NCBI RefSeq assembly: GCF_008831285.2 | Contig: NC_045147.1 | Coordinates: forward strand, 6,354,334 to 6,418,333 | Length of the DNA: 64,000 bases | Direction of reading: 5' to 3' | DNA from: Nymphaea colorata | Lineage: Eukaryota > Streptophyta > Magnoliopsida > Nymphaeales > Nymphaeaceae | Shown: one piece after another, positions 1-13,019 of the stretch | Layout: each line of letters begins with the position of its first letter | Numbering within the stretch: position 1 is the stretch's first letter | Made by a program: the position numbers and the translations under genes | The notes under the pieces: generated by a model | What the model was told of the DNA's origin: nothing | Seen by the model: only the letters and a program-made list of their open reading frames with translations | Database searches by the model: none

Positions 1-180
1 TATGGTATGATACAGATGCGTATCGTATAATACATATCGTATAGGTCAAGAAAACATATACGATACGTGTTCGAAACATGATACGCGTATGTATCGCACC
101 CGTATCGCACATATCATGCGATATGGGGGCCGTATCACACGATACATGCGATACACCCCGTATCGTACGATACGGGGGTA
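1..180. repeat. Subterminal repeat cluster, left end of hAT
   Basis: More than ten copies of GTATCG, CGATACG or close variants on both strands are packed into 180 bases. A matching but shorter cluster lies at 3318-3390. Short motifs clustered inside the termini are typical transposase-binding sites of hAT elements. That function is inferred here. Confidence 0.6.
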
Positions 181-500
181 AAATGAAAAAGGGGCCCGAC
201 GGCCCCTTTTTTGCGTCTTATTTTGAAACCTACGCTCCTCTCTCTCTCTCTTTTCTTGTTTCTAAACACTGCAAGAGACGTGGGAGGGAGAGATTTTCTC
301 CATTTGCATCAAGATTTACCGGTGAAGAAGCTTTATTTCTCGTTGTGGGGAGTCTCGAGACGGTGGGAAGCTTGGAGAAAGAGGGTTTTTTGGTTTCTAA
401 CACCAAGAAGGTAAGAAATAACTCATTTTGTTGTTGAATCGTTCATTTATCTTATTTCCTACATTTATTTGTATGTTTTTACTTGTTTTGTGAAGATATA

Positions 501-3000
501 ATGTCGGATCCTGCATGGCAGTGGTGTACAAGGGTGAATCCCAAAGATATGTTAAGAGTTAAGTGCAATTATTGTAAGCAAATTATATCAGGAGGGATCT
601 CTCGCTTTAAAAACCATATAGCTGGTACACATAGCAATGTGACTCAATGCAATGGCTCCCAATAGAACCCATTGCCAGCGTATGTAAAGCACCAGTGTAT
701 GGAACTTCTTAATGTAGTGAAAGCAAATAGGATTGAAAACGAAATGCAAGATATGGGGACCCACGTGAAGAGGAAGAAAGTGAAGAAGAAGATGTTGAGC
801 TTGAAGATTGAAGAAGAAGATGTTGGTCTCAGTTTGGGAACAACTAAAGGGAAAGACATCATGCATAGAGGTGGTTCTTCTGTAACTGCAACCAGAAAAA
901 GAAGAGGTGCAAGTGCAAGTTCAGTTTCACGAGGACGTGGCAGGAGTCATGGTCATACTAGTGGTGGTAGAGTACCTATTATGAGGTCGAGTAATATGTC
1001 TGGTTCGATCAAGAATTTTTTTCCCAATTATACTGTTGCTGGTGCTCAGCTTGAGATTCATATAGCCATGCAATCAAATGATATTGTTGAAGCAGCAGAT
1101 GAAACCATAGGAAGGTGATTCTATGATGCATCCATTCCCTTCAATGCAACAAACTCTTATCGTTTTCAGCCTATAGCAGATGCGATTGCTAGTGTAGGCA
1201 GAGGGTATAAAATGCCCTCTTTTCATAAATTGTGAGGTAAAATTCTCAACAATGTAGTTAGAGATGTCAAGGCATATTGTGATGAACTAAAATTGAGCTG
1301 GAAAACTACAAGATGCATTGTAATGGCAGATGGGTGGACAGACATCAAGAACAAAACATTGGTAAACTTCCTTGTGTATTGCCCCCTTGGTACTATGTTC
1401 TTAAAATATGTTGATTTGTCTGATACTCCTAAGACTGCTGATGTTTTGTTTGAGATTTTTGATAAAGTTATACAAGAAGTTGGACCTAAAAATGTCGTAC
1501 AATTTATCACTGATAATGCAGCAAATTATAAAGCTGTAGGTGAAATGTTAGCAGTTACGATATATGACATTTTATTGGAGTCCATGTGCTGCTCACTGTG
1601 TAAATCTTATGTTTCAAGATCTTGGTGAAAGAGATGATATGAAGTTGACAGTTCATAGATGCCAAGAAATCACGAAGTTTATTTATAATCATGCTTATGT
1701 CTTGAATTTGATAAGAAAATTCACAAATTGGGCTGAATTGATTCGACCTGCACAAACACAGTTTGCTACAAATGTTTTGACTGTGCAGGGTATAGTCAAG
1801 CAAAGAACTCCTCTCAGGCAGATGTTTTCAAGTGATGATTGGGCTGCATATCCACATGCCTATAAAAGAAAGACTACGGCAGTTGTGGATACCATCTTTG
1901 ATGCTGACTTTTGGGAATCATGTGTGCAGTTATTGAAGATTTGTGTACCTCTAGTGAAAGTCCTCAGATTAGTTGATAGTAAAGATAGACCTTCTATTGG
2001 ATATTTATATGAGTCTATGGATAGAGTCAAAGAGGCCATTAGAGATAATATGAAGGGAAAAAAAGAAGTTATACATGCCTATATGGAAGATTAGAGATGA
2101 AAGGTGGTCTGGACAATTTCATCGCCCACTTCATGCAGTAGCCTACTACCTAAATCATGCTATTAGATATCTCCCCACTTTTAAGAAGGACAGAGAGGTC
2201 GAGTATGTCATGTTGGATTGTATTGAGGTATTAGTAAGTGATGATAAGGAACAAACGCTATCCATATGTCGATCAACAAACATGATACGGCTTCTGGTAT
2301 CATGGTGAGAGACATAGCAGTTCCATGCAGGACAATTATGCATCCAGGTATTAGAAAAAGAGACTTTATACTTTTTGTTGTTTAGCTTCTATTCTATTTT
2401 CTCATATATTTATTCTATCTCATTTTTATTTTTCATCTGTTATTAGATTTGTGGTGGGAAAGGTTTGGGCCTGATTGCCTAGAATTAAGGAATCATGCAA
2501 TTAGAATCCTCAGCCAAACATGTAGTGCAACTGGATGTGAAAGAAATTGGAGTGTATTTCAGCACATCCATAGTAAGAAGAGGAATAGGCTGGAACATAA
2601 AAGGTTGAATGACCTTGTTTACGTTCGCTATAACATGAAGTTGAGACAAAGGTAAACATTTGTTATACAAAACAGCAAATTCTAATATATATATTTTAAT
2701 TTCTAACAATTTGTTAAATTTTTCTCTTGTTAGGCAACTAGAAACAACATCTAGAGGAAACATCACACTCAATACGATCCTATCAACGTCAACCATTTTG
2801 ATATATTAGATTCTTGGGTTGAAGAAAAACCATCAGCAATACTTGATGAGGACGATCTTGATTTTTTGAACCTTGAAGGAGCAGCAGAGATTATTAAAGG
2901 AGAGGCTGGGGAGCAATGGAATGTTGGTGACATTCCATTTTCAACAGAGGGGATAGAAGAAGCACTTAATGAAGAAAATGAATATAATGATGAAGAATGA
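501..3000 (+). pseudogene. hAT transposase pseudogene (BED, DUF659, hAT-C)
   Basis: From an ATG at 501 the reading frame opens with a BED-type zinc finger (W..C.R, CNYCKQIISGG, then H..GTH). An in-frame stop at 663 is followed by a basic linker and a Ser/Arg/Gly-rich stretch. A stop at 1116 falls where the family usually has an aromatic residue (FYDASIPFNA follows), and another at 1230-1235 falls inside L.G. The DUF659 core (CIVMADGWTD..., QFITDNAANYKA) runs to about 1560. A frameshift near 1570 leads to CAAHCVNLMFQDLG and the central helical region to 2090, and a second near 2080 to WSGQFHRPLHAVAYYLN. An intron-like GT..AG gap lies at about 2347-2449. The dimerisation block (CSATGCERNWSVFQHIHSKKRNRL) follows at about 2520-2600, then a second intron (2653-2734). 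An acidic C-terminus is open from about 2770 to the stop at 2998. At least three stops and two frameshifts make it non-functional. Confidence 0.88.
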
Positions 3001-3317
3001 AGATGATGATGCAGACGACAATTGACGAGGCTTTTTGTTGAATCATGAAATATGATAACTATGTCTATATGTTTTGACTTCTGAACATATGAATTGTGAT
3101 GTAATCGAATACTCTTCGGCTGCTTAGTATGTTATTTTGATTTTTGAATGTGTGATTTCTTATTTTGGAATGTGTTGTTCATATGCATACTTCATACTTC
3201 ATACTTCATACACATGAATGATGAATGTTCCTTTAAATACATTTTTCTTGATTTTTTCTGATTTTTTTCTATTTTATATAATTTTTAATATTTTTTACAA
3301 ATTAAAAAATTAATTTT

Positions 3318-3392
3318 ACAATACGTTACGATACATTTACGATACGTTACAATACGGCGTATAGGTCGGCCCGACCGATACGATACGGCACT
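3318..3392. repeat. Subterminal repeat cluster, right end of hAT
   Basis: Repeated ATACGTTACGATAC-like words, then the short palindrome GGTCGGCCCGACC and GATACGATACGGCACTG at the proposed terminus. It mirrors the left cluster in inverted orientation. Confidence 0.6.
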
Positions 3393-3659
3393 GATAACAT
3401 TGATTCACACTTCTATGCATATTTATGCTTTTATGACTAAATTCAATTATCTTGAACTTCATATTTGCTGTTATTAGCAGAGAATAGGCGTGCAGTTTTT
3501 CTTTTTGTTTTGCTTATTTAATTTTTGTGTAACTTAATTTATATTTTTTTTATTCTAATTGCATGTAGGACTATTAAAATTTTTTTATGTCAAGATTTGG
3601 ATTAATTTGTATTGGCTATTCTATTTATTGGATATACTTTGACAACATTGTCATTATAG

Positions 3660-3905
3660 GAGCAAGAGGAGGCAAGTTGTATACAACAACGGTGCAAATG
3701 AAGAAATACGAGGGTGCCAAGGCTTCTGAATTTGAGGAGACCGTTGCACAAGCTAAGAATCTAAGCATGGTTACCTTGTTACCTTTTTCGAATATTTGAG
3801 GAGTTGTTCTTTAGTATGCATAATGTTGCAGGCTCTGTTTGACCTGGAAATCACCAGCCAAGAGTTGAATAGTGACTTAAAGGATATTTTCATCAAACCA
3901 GCTGG
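3660..3905 (+). pseudogene. Ribosomal protein S7 (eS7) gene fragment, two exons
   Basis: Two blocks match the N-terminal part of cytosolic small-subunit protein eS7. The first (about 3670-3751) encodes KLYTTTVQMKKYEG..SEFEETVAQ. The second (3832-3905) encodes ALFDLEITSQELNSDLKDIF. In plant eS7 these are contiguous (..EEQVAQALFDLENTNQEL..). The 80-base gap ends in TTGCAG and looks like a retained intron, but its 5' side reads CAAGCTAAG, so the expected GT donor appears mutated. A GT follows the second block at 3906. I could not find the rest of the roughly 190-residue protein downstream. Because an intron is kept, this is a duplicated genomic fragment and not a retrocopy. Confidence 0.75.
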
Positions 3906-5526
3906 GTATTGATTTTGCTTCTTGTTCTAGGTTCTTAAAGGCAATTATTGCACCCGAAAATTTTCTAGTTATACAATAACCTCTTTTTTTTGTTCATTTC
4001 CTTTCTCTATTCCAATAGGAAATGGCTGGTGGAGCTTTTTGATAAGATAAAATCAGAAATTCTCATACGGCTCTTTCTTTAAATAGTTTTACGTAATTTC
4101 TTGAAAATTTGAAAAATGTAAAAAATATCTTTTAAAATACAATTACTTATTTTCTATTAACTCTCTCTCTTTATACACACACACACACATACACACATAT
4201 ATGTTTGTATGAAATAAAAGGTAGAATAGTTACAATGCCATGACTTTTACTATGGCTAATGCATAAGCTATGGCTGTTGCAAGTAATAACTGCAACTAAA
4301 ACCATCGGTAGTGGTCTAGGTAAACTATGGATGGTGGATTCCAAAGCCATAATCCAAACCATCGCAAAAGATCAACATCCACAACTACTTAGTTGGTGTT
4401 TTAAAATACTTTCAGCTATTATGTTTAAGTTTGTTAGCCACTGTTTGGACAATGACTAATTGGCCACTTGTTGTAGTAAAAGCATTTTAGTGTTACAGAT
4501 TAACATATTCCATAGTCTTCAACTTGTACAAGCCTAGAAAGGGAATATGGAATAAGAGTAAACAAGTCCCCATTTTCGAACCACTGAGCCTTTGATACTG
4601 AGGTCTATAAAATTTTCTGTGAAGGATTGATCACAAGCATATCACTGACATGTATAGGCTGACTTATTTGCACTATTCTATATGAAGAATGCTGTTCTTC
4701 TGTTGAAGTTCTCTTGCTAGAGCATTGGACCATTTGGATGAGATTATGTGCAACCTCAAACTTTGGTGCTCAAAAATGTAGGTCTATCTGTGAAAAGAAA
4801 GTAAAGAGGTGTACATCAATTTAAAAGGAAGCAAATTAAGTATGATATAAAAGTGCTCAATACATAACATGCCTCTCTATAAAAAAATACAAGTTTTGCT
4901 GGAGAATTTAATTTCTGAAAGATAAACTAATTAAGGTTGTCTCTTCTACCTAGATTAGGGAAGTATTTTTGAACTATAAATACTTGGCTTTGCAATTTTT
5001 CTCTCTTCTTCCTTGGTTTTTTATTGTTTCAGATCTGCATTTACTTTTTGGAACTTACAGTAGGCAAAAACATTTTTCATTCACAATGTTTGGTCGAGCA
5101 TCCAAGTGAAGCAAAATCTTTCCCACTTAAAATCTACAAAATATAACCCGTCAATGTTAAGATCATATGTTTTCAACCATTTCCTACTTCCATATCAATG
5201 CATAAAAATGCAATAACCTTGGACTGCTGAAACATGTACCAATGCTATTGATCAGTTTCCTCTACGGACAAAATATGTGAAAGTTTAATGCAATAGAAAT
5301 TAGGTGATATCATTCTGTGATAAAATAATTTGAAATATGCACCAACTATAACAAACAGTAACAACTAGAACAAAGAGAAACTGCTCTAAATTTGACAGAT
5401 TTTGCATAAGAAAGGGACTAGAGAATAATAAATCATGAAAATGTACATCAGATACACAATTAAAATATCACAAAAAATCACAACTTCTTCATACAAAAGC
5501 TTACATAAATCAAGTATGGTATGCAA
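3906..5526. other. AT-rich intergenic DNA
   Basis: No coding sequence recognised. It contains a short CA/TA microsatellite (about 4174-4200). Open frames here are short and lack recognisable motifs. Confidence 0.6.
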
Positions 5527-6308
5527 CTGAGAATAGTTCCAACTTAGAATTTCACACTTTTTTCCAAACCACAGACCTAAACCATGACTTTTTTAAACTA
5601 GAAAATCTTAGTGAGAAGAAACACATGAAAGGTGCAACATCATAATATGGAACATTTTAAATTGAAGCGGTTTAAGAACAACAGTCCACTCACCTCTAGA
5701 ATGCAAACGTTTGACTTGTGCACAATTTTGATCTTCTTGTCCTTTTAACTTGTTGTCTGGTTTGAATCAACGTACAAGACAATGCTGCTAGCAAGGATGA
5801 CTTAAATGAATCACAAACCTAAGGATGAACCCAGAAGTCAGCTTGAGTGCATTATCGGCAAGCATGCAATTACTAGATAAAAGAAAAAACAAATCTATCA
5901 TGACAACAAAGTTTAAGCTGAGAATAGTTCCAACTTAGAATTTCACACTTTTTTCCAAACCACAGACCTAAACCATGACTTTTTTAAACTAGAAAATCTT
6001 AGTGAGAAGAAACACATGAAAGGTGCAACATCATAATATGGAACATTTTAAAATGAAGCGGTTTAAGAACAACAGTCCACTCACCTCTAGAATGCAAACG
6101 TTTGACTTGTGCACAATTTTGATCTTCTTGTCCTTTTAACTTGTTGTCTGGTTTGAATCAACGTACAAGACAATGCTGCTAGCAAGGATGACTTAAATGA
6201 ATCACAAACCTAAGGATGAACCCAGAAGTCAGCTTGAGTGCATTATCGGCAAGCATGCAATTACTAGATAAAAGAAAAAACAAATCTATCATGACAACAA
6301 AGTTCAAG
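5527..6308. repeat. 391-bp direct tandem duplication
   Basis: The segment starting CTGAGAATAGTTCC at 5527 repeats at 5918, with a unit of 391 bp. By eye the copies differ at very few positions, for example AAATTGAAG versus AAAATGAAG, and GTTTAAG versus GTTCAAG at the unit end. There is no gap between copies. No coding potential was recognised in the unit. Confidence 0.93.
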
Positions 6309-7496
6309 CTCATGCTTAACTAGATGTAACAACAAAAGTGCAAGCTTATAAGCTCATAAAGAACAAAGCTTGAAATGGCAGGTAATGACAACATACCTTC
6401 ACATAAGAAGCCATGAACATTAAGTTTTCAATGTTGCTTTGACTAATTTATATATTTCACAACCGACATGGATGAGAGAAGTTGCACCACACTCATTTAT
6501 AGGAAAAAAGATGTCTTTGAGAAAGTGATGTGAGTGGATTACTTAAATAAATTGATACAAGATCTTAATGTAAGTCATAGAGAGTTGACACCTTGCAATA
6601 CAATGAACCAAGAAGCCTCACTACAAGAAGAAGTGCCTATATCAGTAAAGGAAATCACTTCTGTAGATTCGAGCTTCATAGTCCATATTTTTTTATTGTA
6701 TAGTGGTGCATATTTTCACCGCCAGAAAACATCTAGAATTTTCTAGCAAAAACACTAGAAATAGGAAAGTAACCAACCAAAGAAGAGTACAACAATCACA
6801 AAAGGAAGATCCATTTCTGTTTTCCATTAAATTTCTTCTGTCAATGGATTTTCTGATTGCCAAAATTTAATATCTGGAGATAAGCTGTATTTAACTTTAT
6901 TGACAAATGGGTATCATTAAAAATTATTTTAATGACAAATTTTGCCTTGCTTGAATTGAACTCCTTAAACTTATTTTACATCTGTATTATACATTTATCA
7001 TGAATAGTTATATATTTCAACCATATGTCTGGTTATTCAACACAAAACTGAAAGAACAAATATGATTGAACTGAATATCTCACAAGCACTGGCTACAATG
7101 GATTAAATTTTATTAACTAGGATTTCAGCAATTGCATTATCTTTGAGTACAAACATGTCATTTTCTTATTACAATAACTTGTAATTTGTCCATCTTGTTG
7201 TTAGATGAAAGTGCTTTATTTCTAGGCCGGTCTCCTTAAAAGAATTTCCATCTCTTTACACAATATCATGTCACTATCCCTTTTCAACAATTTAAAATCC
7301 CAACATCTACATACATTGTCTTTGGTAAGAGCTACTCCAAAGTCACTAATAGGTAGATGCTCTTTTGTGAGTAATAATGGGTTGTATAAGTTGGAAATGA
7401 AGACAAACAAAATAACAAGACCAAAAATATTATTGTACATCAATTTGCACAGAAATAATGTTTATTGATCATACAATGGAAACCCAAGAGACCAAG
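6309..7496. other. AT-rich intergenic DNA
   Basis: Nothing recognisable. Open frames of 66-73 codons at 6534-6746 and 7222-7468 have no known motif and overlap on both strands. Confidence 0.6.
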
Positions 7497-10008
7497 TTTT
7501 ATAATGACCTTACCCGTAACCGTACCTTTAGTTCAAACATAGGGCAACATGTGTGATGCATAGTACATCAGATTTGTATTTATAATTGACGAATAACACA
7601 AACCTATCCTATGACACAATATAAAACAGCTAGCATAATTGGCGTCTGGCTGGACCTGCCCTAAGCAGATGTGTGCACTAGAGTGATGGGTGAGTGGGTG
7701 TACTATGCAAAACACACGTACTATGAGTAATAATAGCCCACAACCAAAAGATAAATATGAATGAATCCCAGCACAATAACTATACAAAAGAGCCTCGCCC
7801 TATATGGCTATATGTACACAAAACATGTCCATCAAAACAGGCAATGATTAGCATCAGTACACTGCCTAAGGATCACCCACTATCCCGATAACTTCAAGAT
7901 CTCAAGGCCGTGCCTTTTTTAGGGTGACTATATGAAGCCAAATAACAATAAGGGTTAGAGATAGCGACGAGTATGACCTATCCCTAAGGCCGACACATAC
8001 ATCATTCATTCATATATAAATAGCATAAGTAGAACAATGGGAACACCAACATCCCAAGTATTCCATTTAAGCAAAAAATAGTTAACACAATATAAGGTGC
8101 ACATTCAAACACATAACTCTGAGTACTGAGTGATGATGTAGCTTCTGAATGGAATGTGGAGCAAGGCTGAGCTCAACTATAGCTGCTGCAGTAGCACATC
8201 TTGTACTCTTGGGGACAGGCCCAGGCTCCTTGCTAGTAGCTGGGTGAGGAGCATTTCATAATATGGTCAGTTATTGGTAAGTCAGTTCTTGGAACCCGAG
8301 CCCTTGCCCTGCCCACTAACCCCTTTACAGTGGGCTCGATTGATATCCAATCAATATGGTTCACAAACAGTAAATCTGGCCCTTGGCCATTGCCCTATGT
8401 CCAGCTCTTGCTCAAGTTGTTATACCAGATCATTAATCAAGAATCAATAAAACATAACATCATGACAGCACATACTTACCTTATATATATATCAAACAGT
8501 TAGGCTCGTATGCCTGAAATTATAACCACGTAACCACAGCCAAGCCAGTCTATCTACATTGTATGCAGCCCATCAGGCCTCTTACACGTCAAGCACACGT
8601 GCATATCATAGTCATGCCATTTGTTTCCAATATCCACCTATCAGATATCCAACGTATACCCACATAACAAATCATAGTATGCAAAAGTTTGACAACAGAT
8701 CACACAACAGATAAAATCTAAATTCCTACATTCTCTTAGAAGGATCATTAAGATATTTCCTGACGATACACTTTAGTAGTCAAACAATACCCACTGGTGT
8801 GTTCGGGGCTTAATAATGATTGCCTATTCGACTGATCCTAAAATCGTGTAGGCTAGAACAAAAACAACAAGATAATCATTCTGATGCACTCTTGTATGCA
8901 CAAAAAAACCCCAACGAGACAATGTGTGCAGGCACACTTCATGAAATAAAAAAACATGATGATCTTACAACCAACAAGGGTGCTCAGCCACGTGTTGGCT
9001 GCGGCCTAGCTGGATATGCTACACCTTAGCTATGGCCTAGTCTGATCAATGCCGACCGGCCATGGGTAGCCCACCAGCCATTGACAAAATGGCTAGAACA
9101 CTTCAAAGATTATCTGGGGTACATCTTTCGACATGCAGAATGCGTTCACAAGGTCAATTTCTTGAAAAACAAGCCCCTGAGGGCTATTCTACAAACTAGT
9201 CAATTGGGGGTTTGTAAAATATACCAATCCGTGTCGTTTTTCGTCAAACAATAGATGTCAATATGTAAAGCACTAGAAAAAGACACGATTTCTAGAATAT
9301 AACATGAAAGTATGCATTAAACAAATCAAAATTAATTCTGAAAGTAAAAAGGGTAACCCCAGGGCACCATACCTGAAATAAACTAGTGTTTAAAGACTTA
9401 GCCTCCCAAAAACTGTTAGACAACTGCTCCTGTGATCACTAGCTTCTCCTCTCTTGGCCAAAAACCCCTTTCCTAACTCTCTCTTTCCCCCTTTCTCTCT
9501 CTCTTCCTCATGGTGAGGAATGGAGGTCACGCAAGTCGACCTCCCCTTAATAGTTTTAGTAATTTTTAATTATGGATTAGTTTAAATTAAACTTGAATTA
9601 ATTAAGGTTAACCTATACTCAAGTCATGCTTAATTATATCCTAATTTCGTTTAAGATTACTAATTCCCTGGTTAACCAATTTAGTAACCTACCCACTATC
9701 TTATAGTTAAATTCCTTAAGAGTGCACGTTAGATAAGCAGCTCGCCAATTCTTAAAATTTGCATTAAATTTTTTTTCAAAATTCTTTAAAGAACTCAAAC
9801 TTGCACAGATTAGTTCTTCACCACATGCAATCTAATTTCAGTATAGTTAGTGTCACTAAAGAACTGATGACAAGCTCTATTCATCGATTGCAGTCTCATT
9901 TATAGACTCTAGTATACAAGAAAGTTGGCTAATAAATTAGCAACCTACAACAAACAACTTAAAAATATAAAGACATGGGCTTGAAAACTACCTACAATGT
10001 GGGGCTTT
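7497..10008 (-). repeat. 3' LTR of the Ty3/gypsy element (left copy)
   Basis: It aligns with 14682-16816 along its length, for example the shared CCACAACCAAAAGATAAATA and AACAAATCAAAAT words. It holds about 530 extra bases at roughly 7890-8430 that the right LTR lacks. The inner edge near 10008 is approximate, because terminal bases are mutated. A decayed polypurine-like run (AAATGAGGATAGG, minus strand) lies just inside at about 10020-10035. Confidence 0.8.
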
Positions 10009-10089
10009 TTATATTGCCTATCCTCATTTATAAAAATTTGTCCTCAAAATTTTCTAAGGGTGAACGAACAAGTAAGAGTATTGCAATTA

Positions 10090-11330
10090 TATCTCAGCTT
10101 AGGCTCCCATGCGAACTCTATCGTGCCATGATGTTGTCATTCGACTTTGACAATCAGGATCATCTTCGTCCTTAACACCTGCTCTTGCTCATCCACCGTT
10201 CAAGAGCTTAACCTCTTAAGAGAGATCATCTTACACTTTGAGCTTCTCATAGCTGACCACTTAGCCCGGGTCAATTCCATATCATCGAATAATTGACATA
10301 TGAAAAACATTATGTATCTGTGAGTATTGGGGAGGCAAAGCCAAACGGTAAGTAGTCTTGCCAATCCTCTTTAGTATCTCAAAACGTTCAATATATCATG
10401 GACTGAGCTTCCCCTTCTTCCCAAATTTAAAAGTGCTATTTGTTTACGAAATTGTCAAGAAAACGTGATATCTTCCTCAAAAACCACAAGTATGTATCAG
10501 CGGTTTGAGTACTGCTTCTAACGAATCTGTGCCACAATAAGTTCCTCTTTGATCATACATAGCTCCTCAGAATAATGTTGTAACACTAAAAGGTTCTTTG
10601 TTTGCTTGTCTCCAATATCATTCTAGTATACTTAAGAATGACATGGTGGACCATACAACACTCATAGGGTGCCATCTCAATGTTGGAGTGGTAATTGTTG
10701 TTATATGCAAACTCTATCAGCTTAACATGTTGATCTCAATCTCCTTTCTATACAAAGGAACAAGCTCAAAACATATCTTCAAGAGTCAAAATCATTCTCT
10801 CTCTCTACCCATTGGTTTAAGGATGGAATGTTGAACTCATATATAGTTAAGTCCTCAATGCTTGTTGTAGAGGTCTCTAGAATCATAAAGTAATAGATCT
10901 CAGTCTGATACAATGTTATGTGATGCTGCATGCAATCTGACTATCTCATTAATGTATAGATCAACCAATGAATCCACATAATGAAAGTCACATATCAACA
11001 ATAAATGAGCTGACTTGGTCAATCTATTTACTATTACCAAAATGACATCATGTTGTCTCCTAGTTCTCGATAGTCCCATAATAAATTCCATGGTGATATC
11101 CTCTCATTTCTATTGTAGAATCATAAAAGGTTGTAATAAACTGCCTGACCTTATATGTTCCCCTTTAAGATGCTGACATATCATACATCTAGCCAAGGAT
11201 TTCCAAATATCTCATCTTCAGGGTTTCCTCATTTGGCGCCCACAAATTACCCAAAAATCAGGCCCTTCCATTCAGGTCCATAGAGAAAGCTTGCTCTCCC
11301 GACTCACAATGAGTCTTCATCTGTGCATAC
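10090..11330 (-). pseudogene. Integrase and chromodomain of the Ty3/gypsy element
   Basis: The zinc-domain end reads CMICQHLKGEHIRSG (about 11140-11185). Next come two stops in place of the Trp residues of the usual WKWE motif, then EDITMEFIMGL, HDVILVIVNRLTKSAHL and LYINEIVRLH, the DDE integrase core with its first Asp position changed to Glu (MEF for MDF). Near 10095-10165 the minus strand encodes VLRTKMILIVKVE, a stop where Trp is expected, then QHHGTIEFAWEPKLRYN. That resembles the C-terminal chromodomain of chromoviruses. Together they identify the lineage, but the gene is dead. Confidence 0.78.
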
Positions 11331-11559
11331 TATAGACTCTCCTTATGTTTTTGCAGAACCAATTCTAATAAATCAGTTTGAATTGAAGCATAAGGGAAAA
11401 CCACACCTCGATTATCAATAAACAGATGCCATGCTACCAAATCATATATAGTTTTCCTTATCTGATGATTTAAGCTATGTACAAGTGCCCTAGATTTGCG
11501 ACTCAATGCATTTGCTACTATGTCAGCTTTTCCCAAGGTGATAAGCATGCATAAAATAT

Positions 11560-12620
11560 AGTCCATTAGATACTCTAACCATACATAGCAAAAAGTTCCA
11601 CCCCTTTTGCAGAACGAGATAAGTTAGAGATTTATGGGTATGCAGTGCCTATCTCCAAATCATGGGTAGGATAGTTCTGCTTGTGAAGTCTCAGTTGTCA
11701 AGAAGTGTAGGCGATAACGCGCTTGTGCTGCATCAATACCCCACCATATCCAAATATGAAAGTGTCAGTATAAACTACAAATCCCTCTGTGCCTGATGGT
11801 AGTAAAGCCAAAATAGGTGCTCCTATCAACCTCTTCTTCAACGTCTAAAAGTTTCCTCACATGCCTCTGACCACATAAATTTTGCTCCTTTCTTGAGTAA
11901 TGTAGTCATAGGCAAATCTATCTATAAGAATCCCTAAATAAACCTGACTATAGTATCTTACCAATCTAAGAAAAGCTCATACCTGAATAAGAGTCATATG
12001 AATCTTCCATTGTTGTACTCCTTCTACTTTGGCTAGATCCTCAACCAGAAATAATATAGCCCAAAAATCCAACTTTTTTCAGCCAAAACTCACATAGACA
12101 ATTTTGCATTCAACTTATATTGTCTCAATGTACTTAATACCACATGGAGATGCTTCTCATGTGCCTCATTTGACGAAGAATAAATCAATGCATCATCAAT
12201 GAAGACAATCACAAACTGATCTAAATAGTCTCTAGAGTCTAAATACCCTATTCATTAGGTCTATGAATACAACGAAAGGATTAGTCATTCCAAAAGGTAA
12301 AGCACGAACTCATAGTGGCCATATCGGGTTTAGAAAGTAGCATTATACATCTTCCTCCTTAATACGCAACTAATGATAGCCTGACCTCAAATCAATCTTG
12401 AAAAATACTCATACCCTTTCAACTGATTTAGTAGATCTTCAATGAAAAGCAATGAATACTTATTTTCAATGGTTAGTTGGTTCAACATGTGCCAATCGAT
12501 GCACAAACGAATGAAGCCATCCTTCTTTCCCACAAATAATACTAGTGCACTCAAAGGAGACATGCTAAGGCAAATGAAACCTTTATCTATCAATTCCTGC
12601 AATTTCTTCTTCAACTCATC
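11560..12620 (-). pseudogene. Reverse transcriptase and RNase H of the Ty3/gypsy element
   Basis: Positions 12387-12614 encode the fingers region ([56 protein letters not shown]). The catalytic loop at about 12185-12210 reads VFIDDALIYS with both aspartates kept. About 400 bases on, VVYTDTF..GYGGVLMQH.RVIAY and NYPTHDLE (11660-11800) mark RNase H. Stops interrupt the RNase H. NALSRKSRALVHSL at about 11470-11520 is the usual linker towards integrase. Confidence 0.82.
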
Positions 12621-13019
12621 CTACTCGATAGGCACCTTCGAGATAGGCAATGTGCCCAACACCAAATTGGTTAAGAACTCAATATCACTAGGTGGTGGCA
12701 ATATTGGAAAATCCTCATGGAACATATCTAGGAACTAAAAAATAACTAGGATCTGTTTAGGCCCAGGTGACTCCACCTTCACAACTGCTAACTCACCTTA
12801 TAAGCAATCTTCCTCAAGTGAATGTTAAGTTGTACGTGCAGTGTAAAGCCTACCAATTGAGATGATGCCCTACATGTTTAAGCCTGAAATTCTGCAAAAT
12901 CTGCCTTGGAAGCATAAATAATATATTTGGCATGACAATCAATATAAGCATCGTACTCATAAAGACAATCCATACACAAGATTACATTGAGACCCTCAAG
13001 ATCAAGAATGACCAGCTAA

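Larger units (their letters stand above)
13..3392 (+). mobile_element. hAT-superfamily DNA transposon, decayed
   Basis: The segment carries a broken hAT transposase (BED finger, DUF659, C-terminal dimerisation region) between ends rich in CGTATC/GATACG. The right end reads, on its complement, CAGTGCCGTATCGTAT. A similar word, CAGATGCGTATCGTAT, lies at 13-28. CAGTG-like starts are usual for hAT terminal inverted repeats. No matching 8-bp target duplication was found around 13 and 3392, so the exact ends are uncertain and the true left end could lie outside the window. The superfamily call is firm. The boundaries are inferred. Confidence 0.75.

Noticed and set aside
4171-4459. Possible gene in frames beside the CA microsatellite
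   Set aside because: Short frames on both strands, no motif, and AT-rich context.
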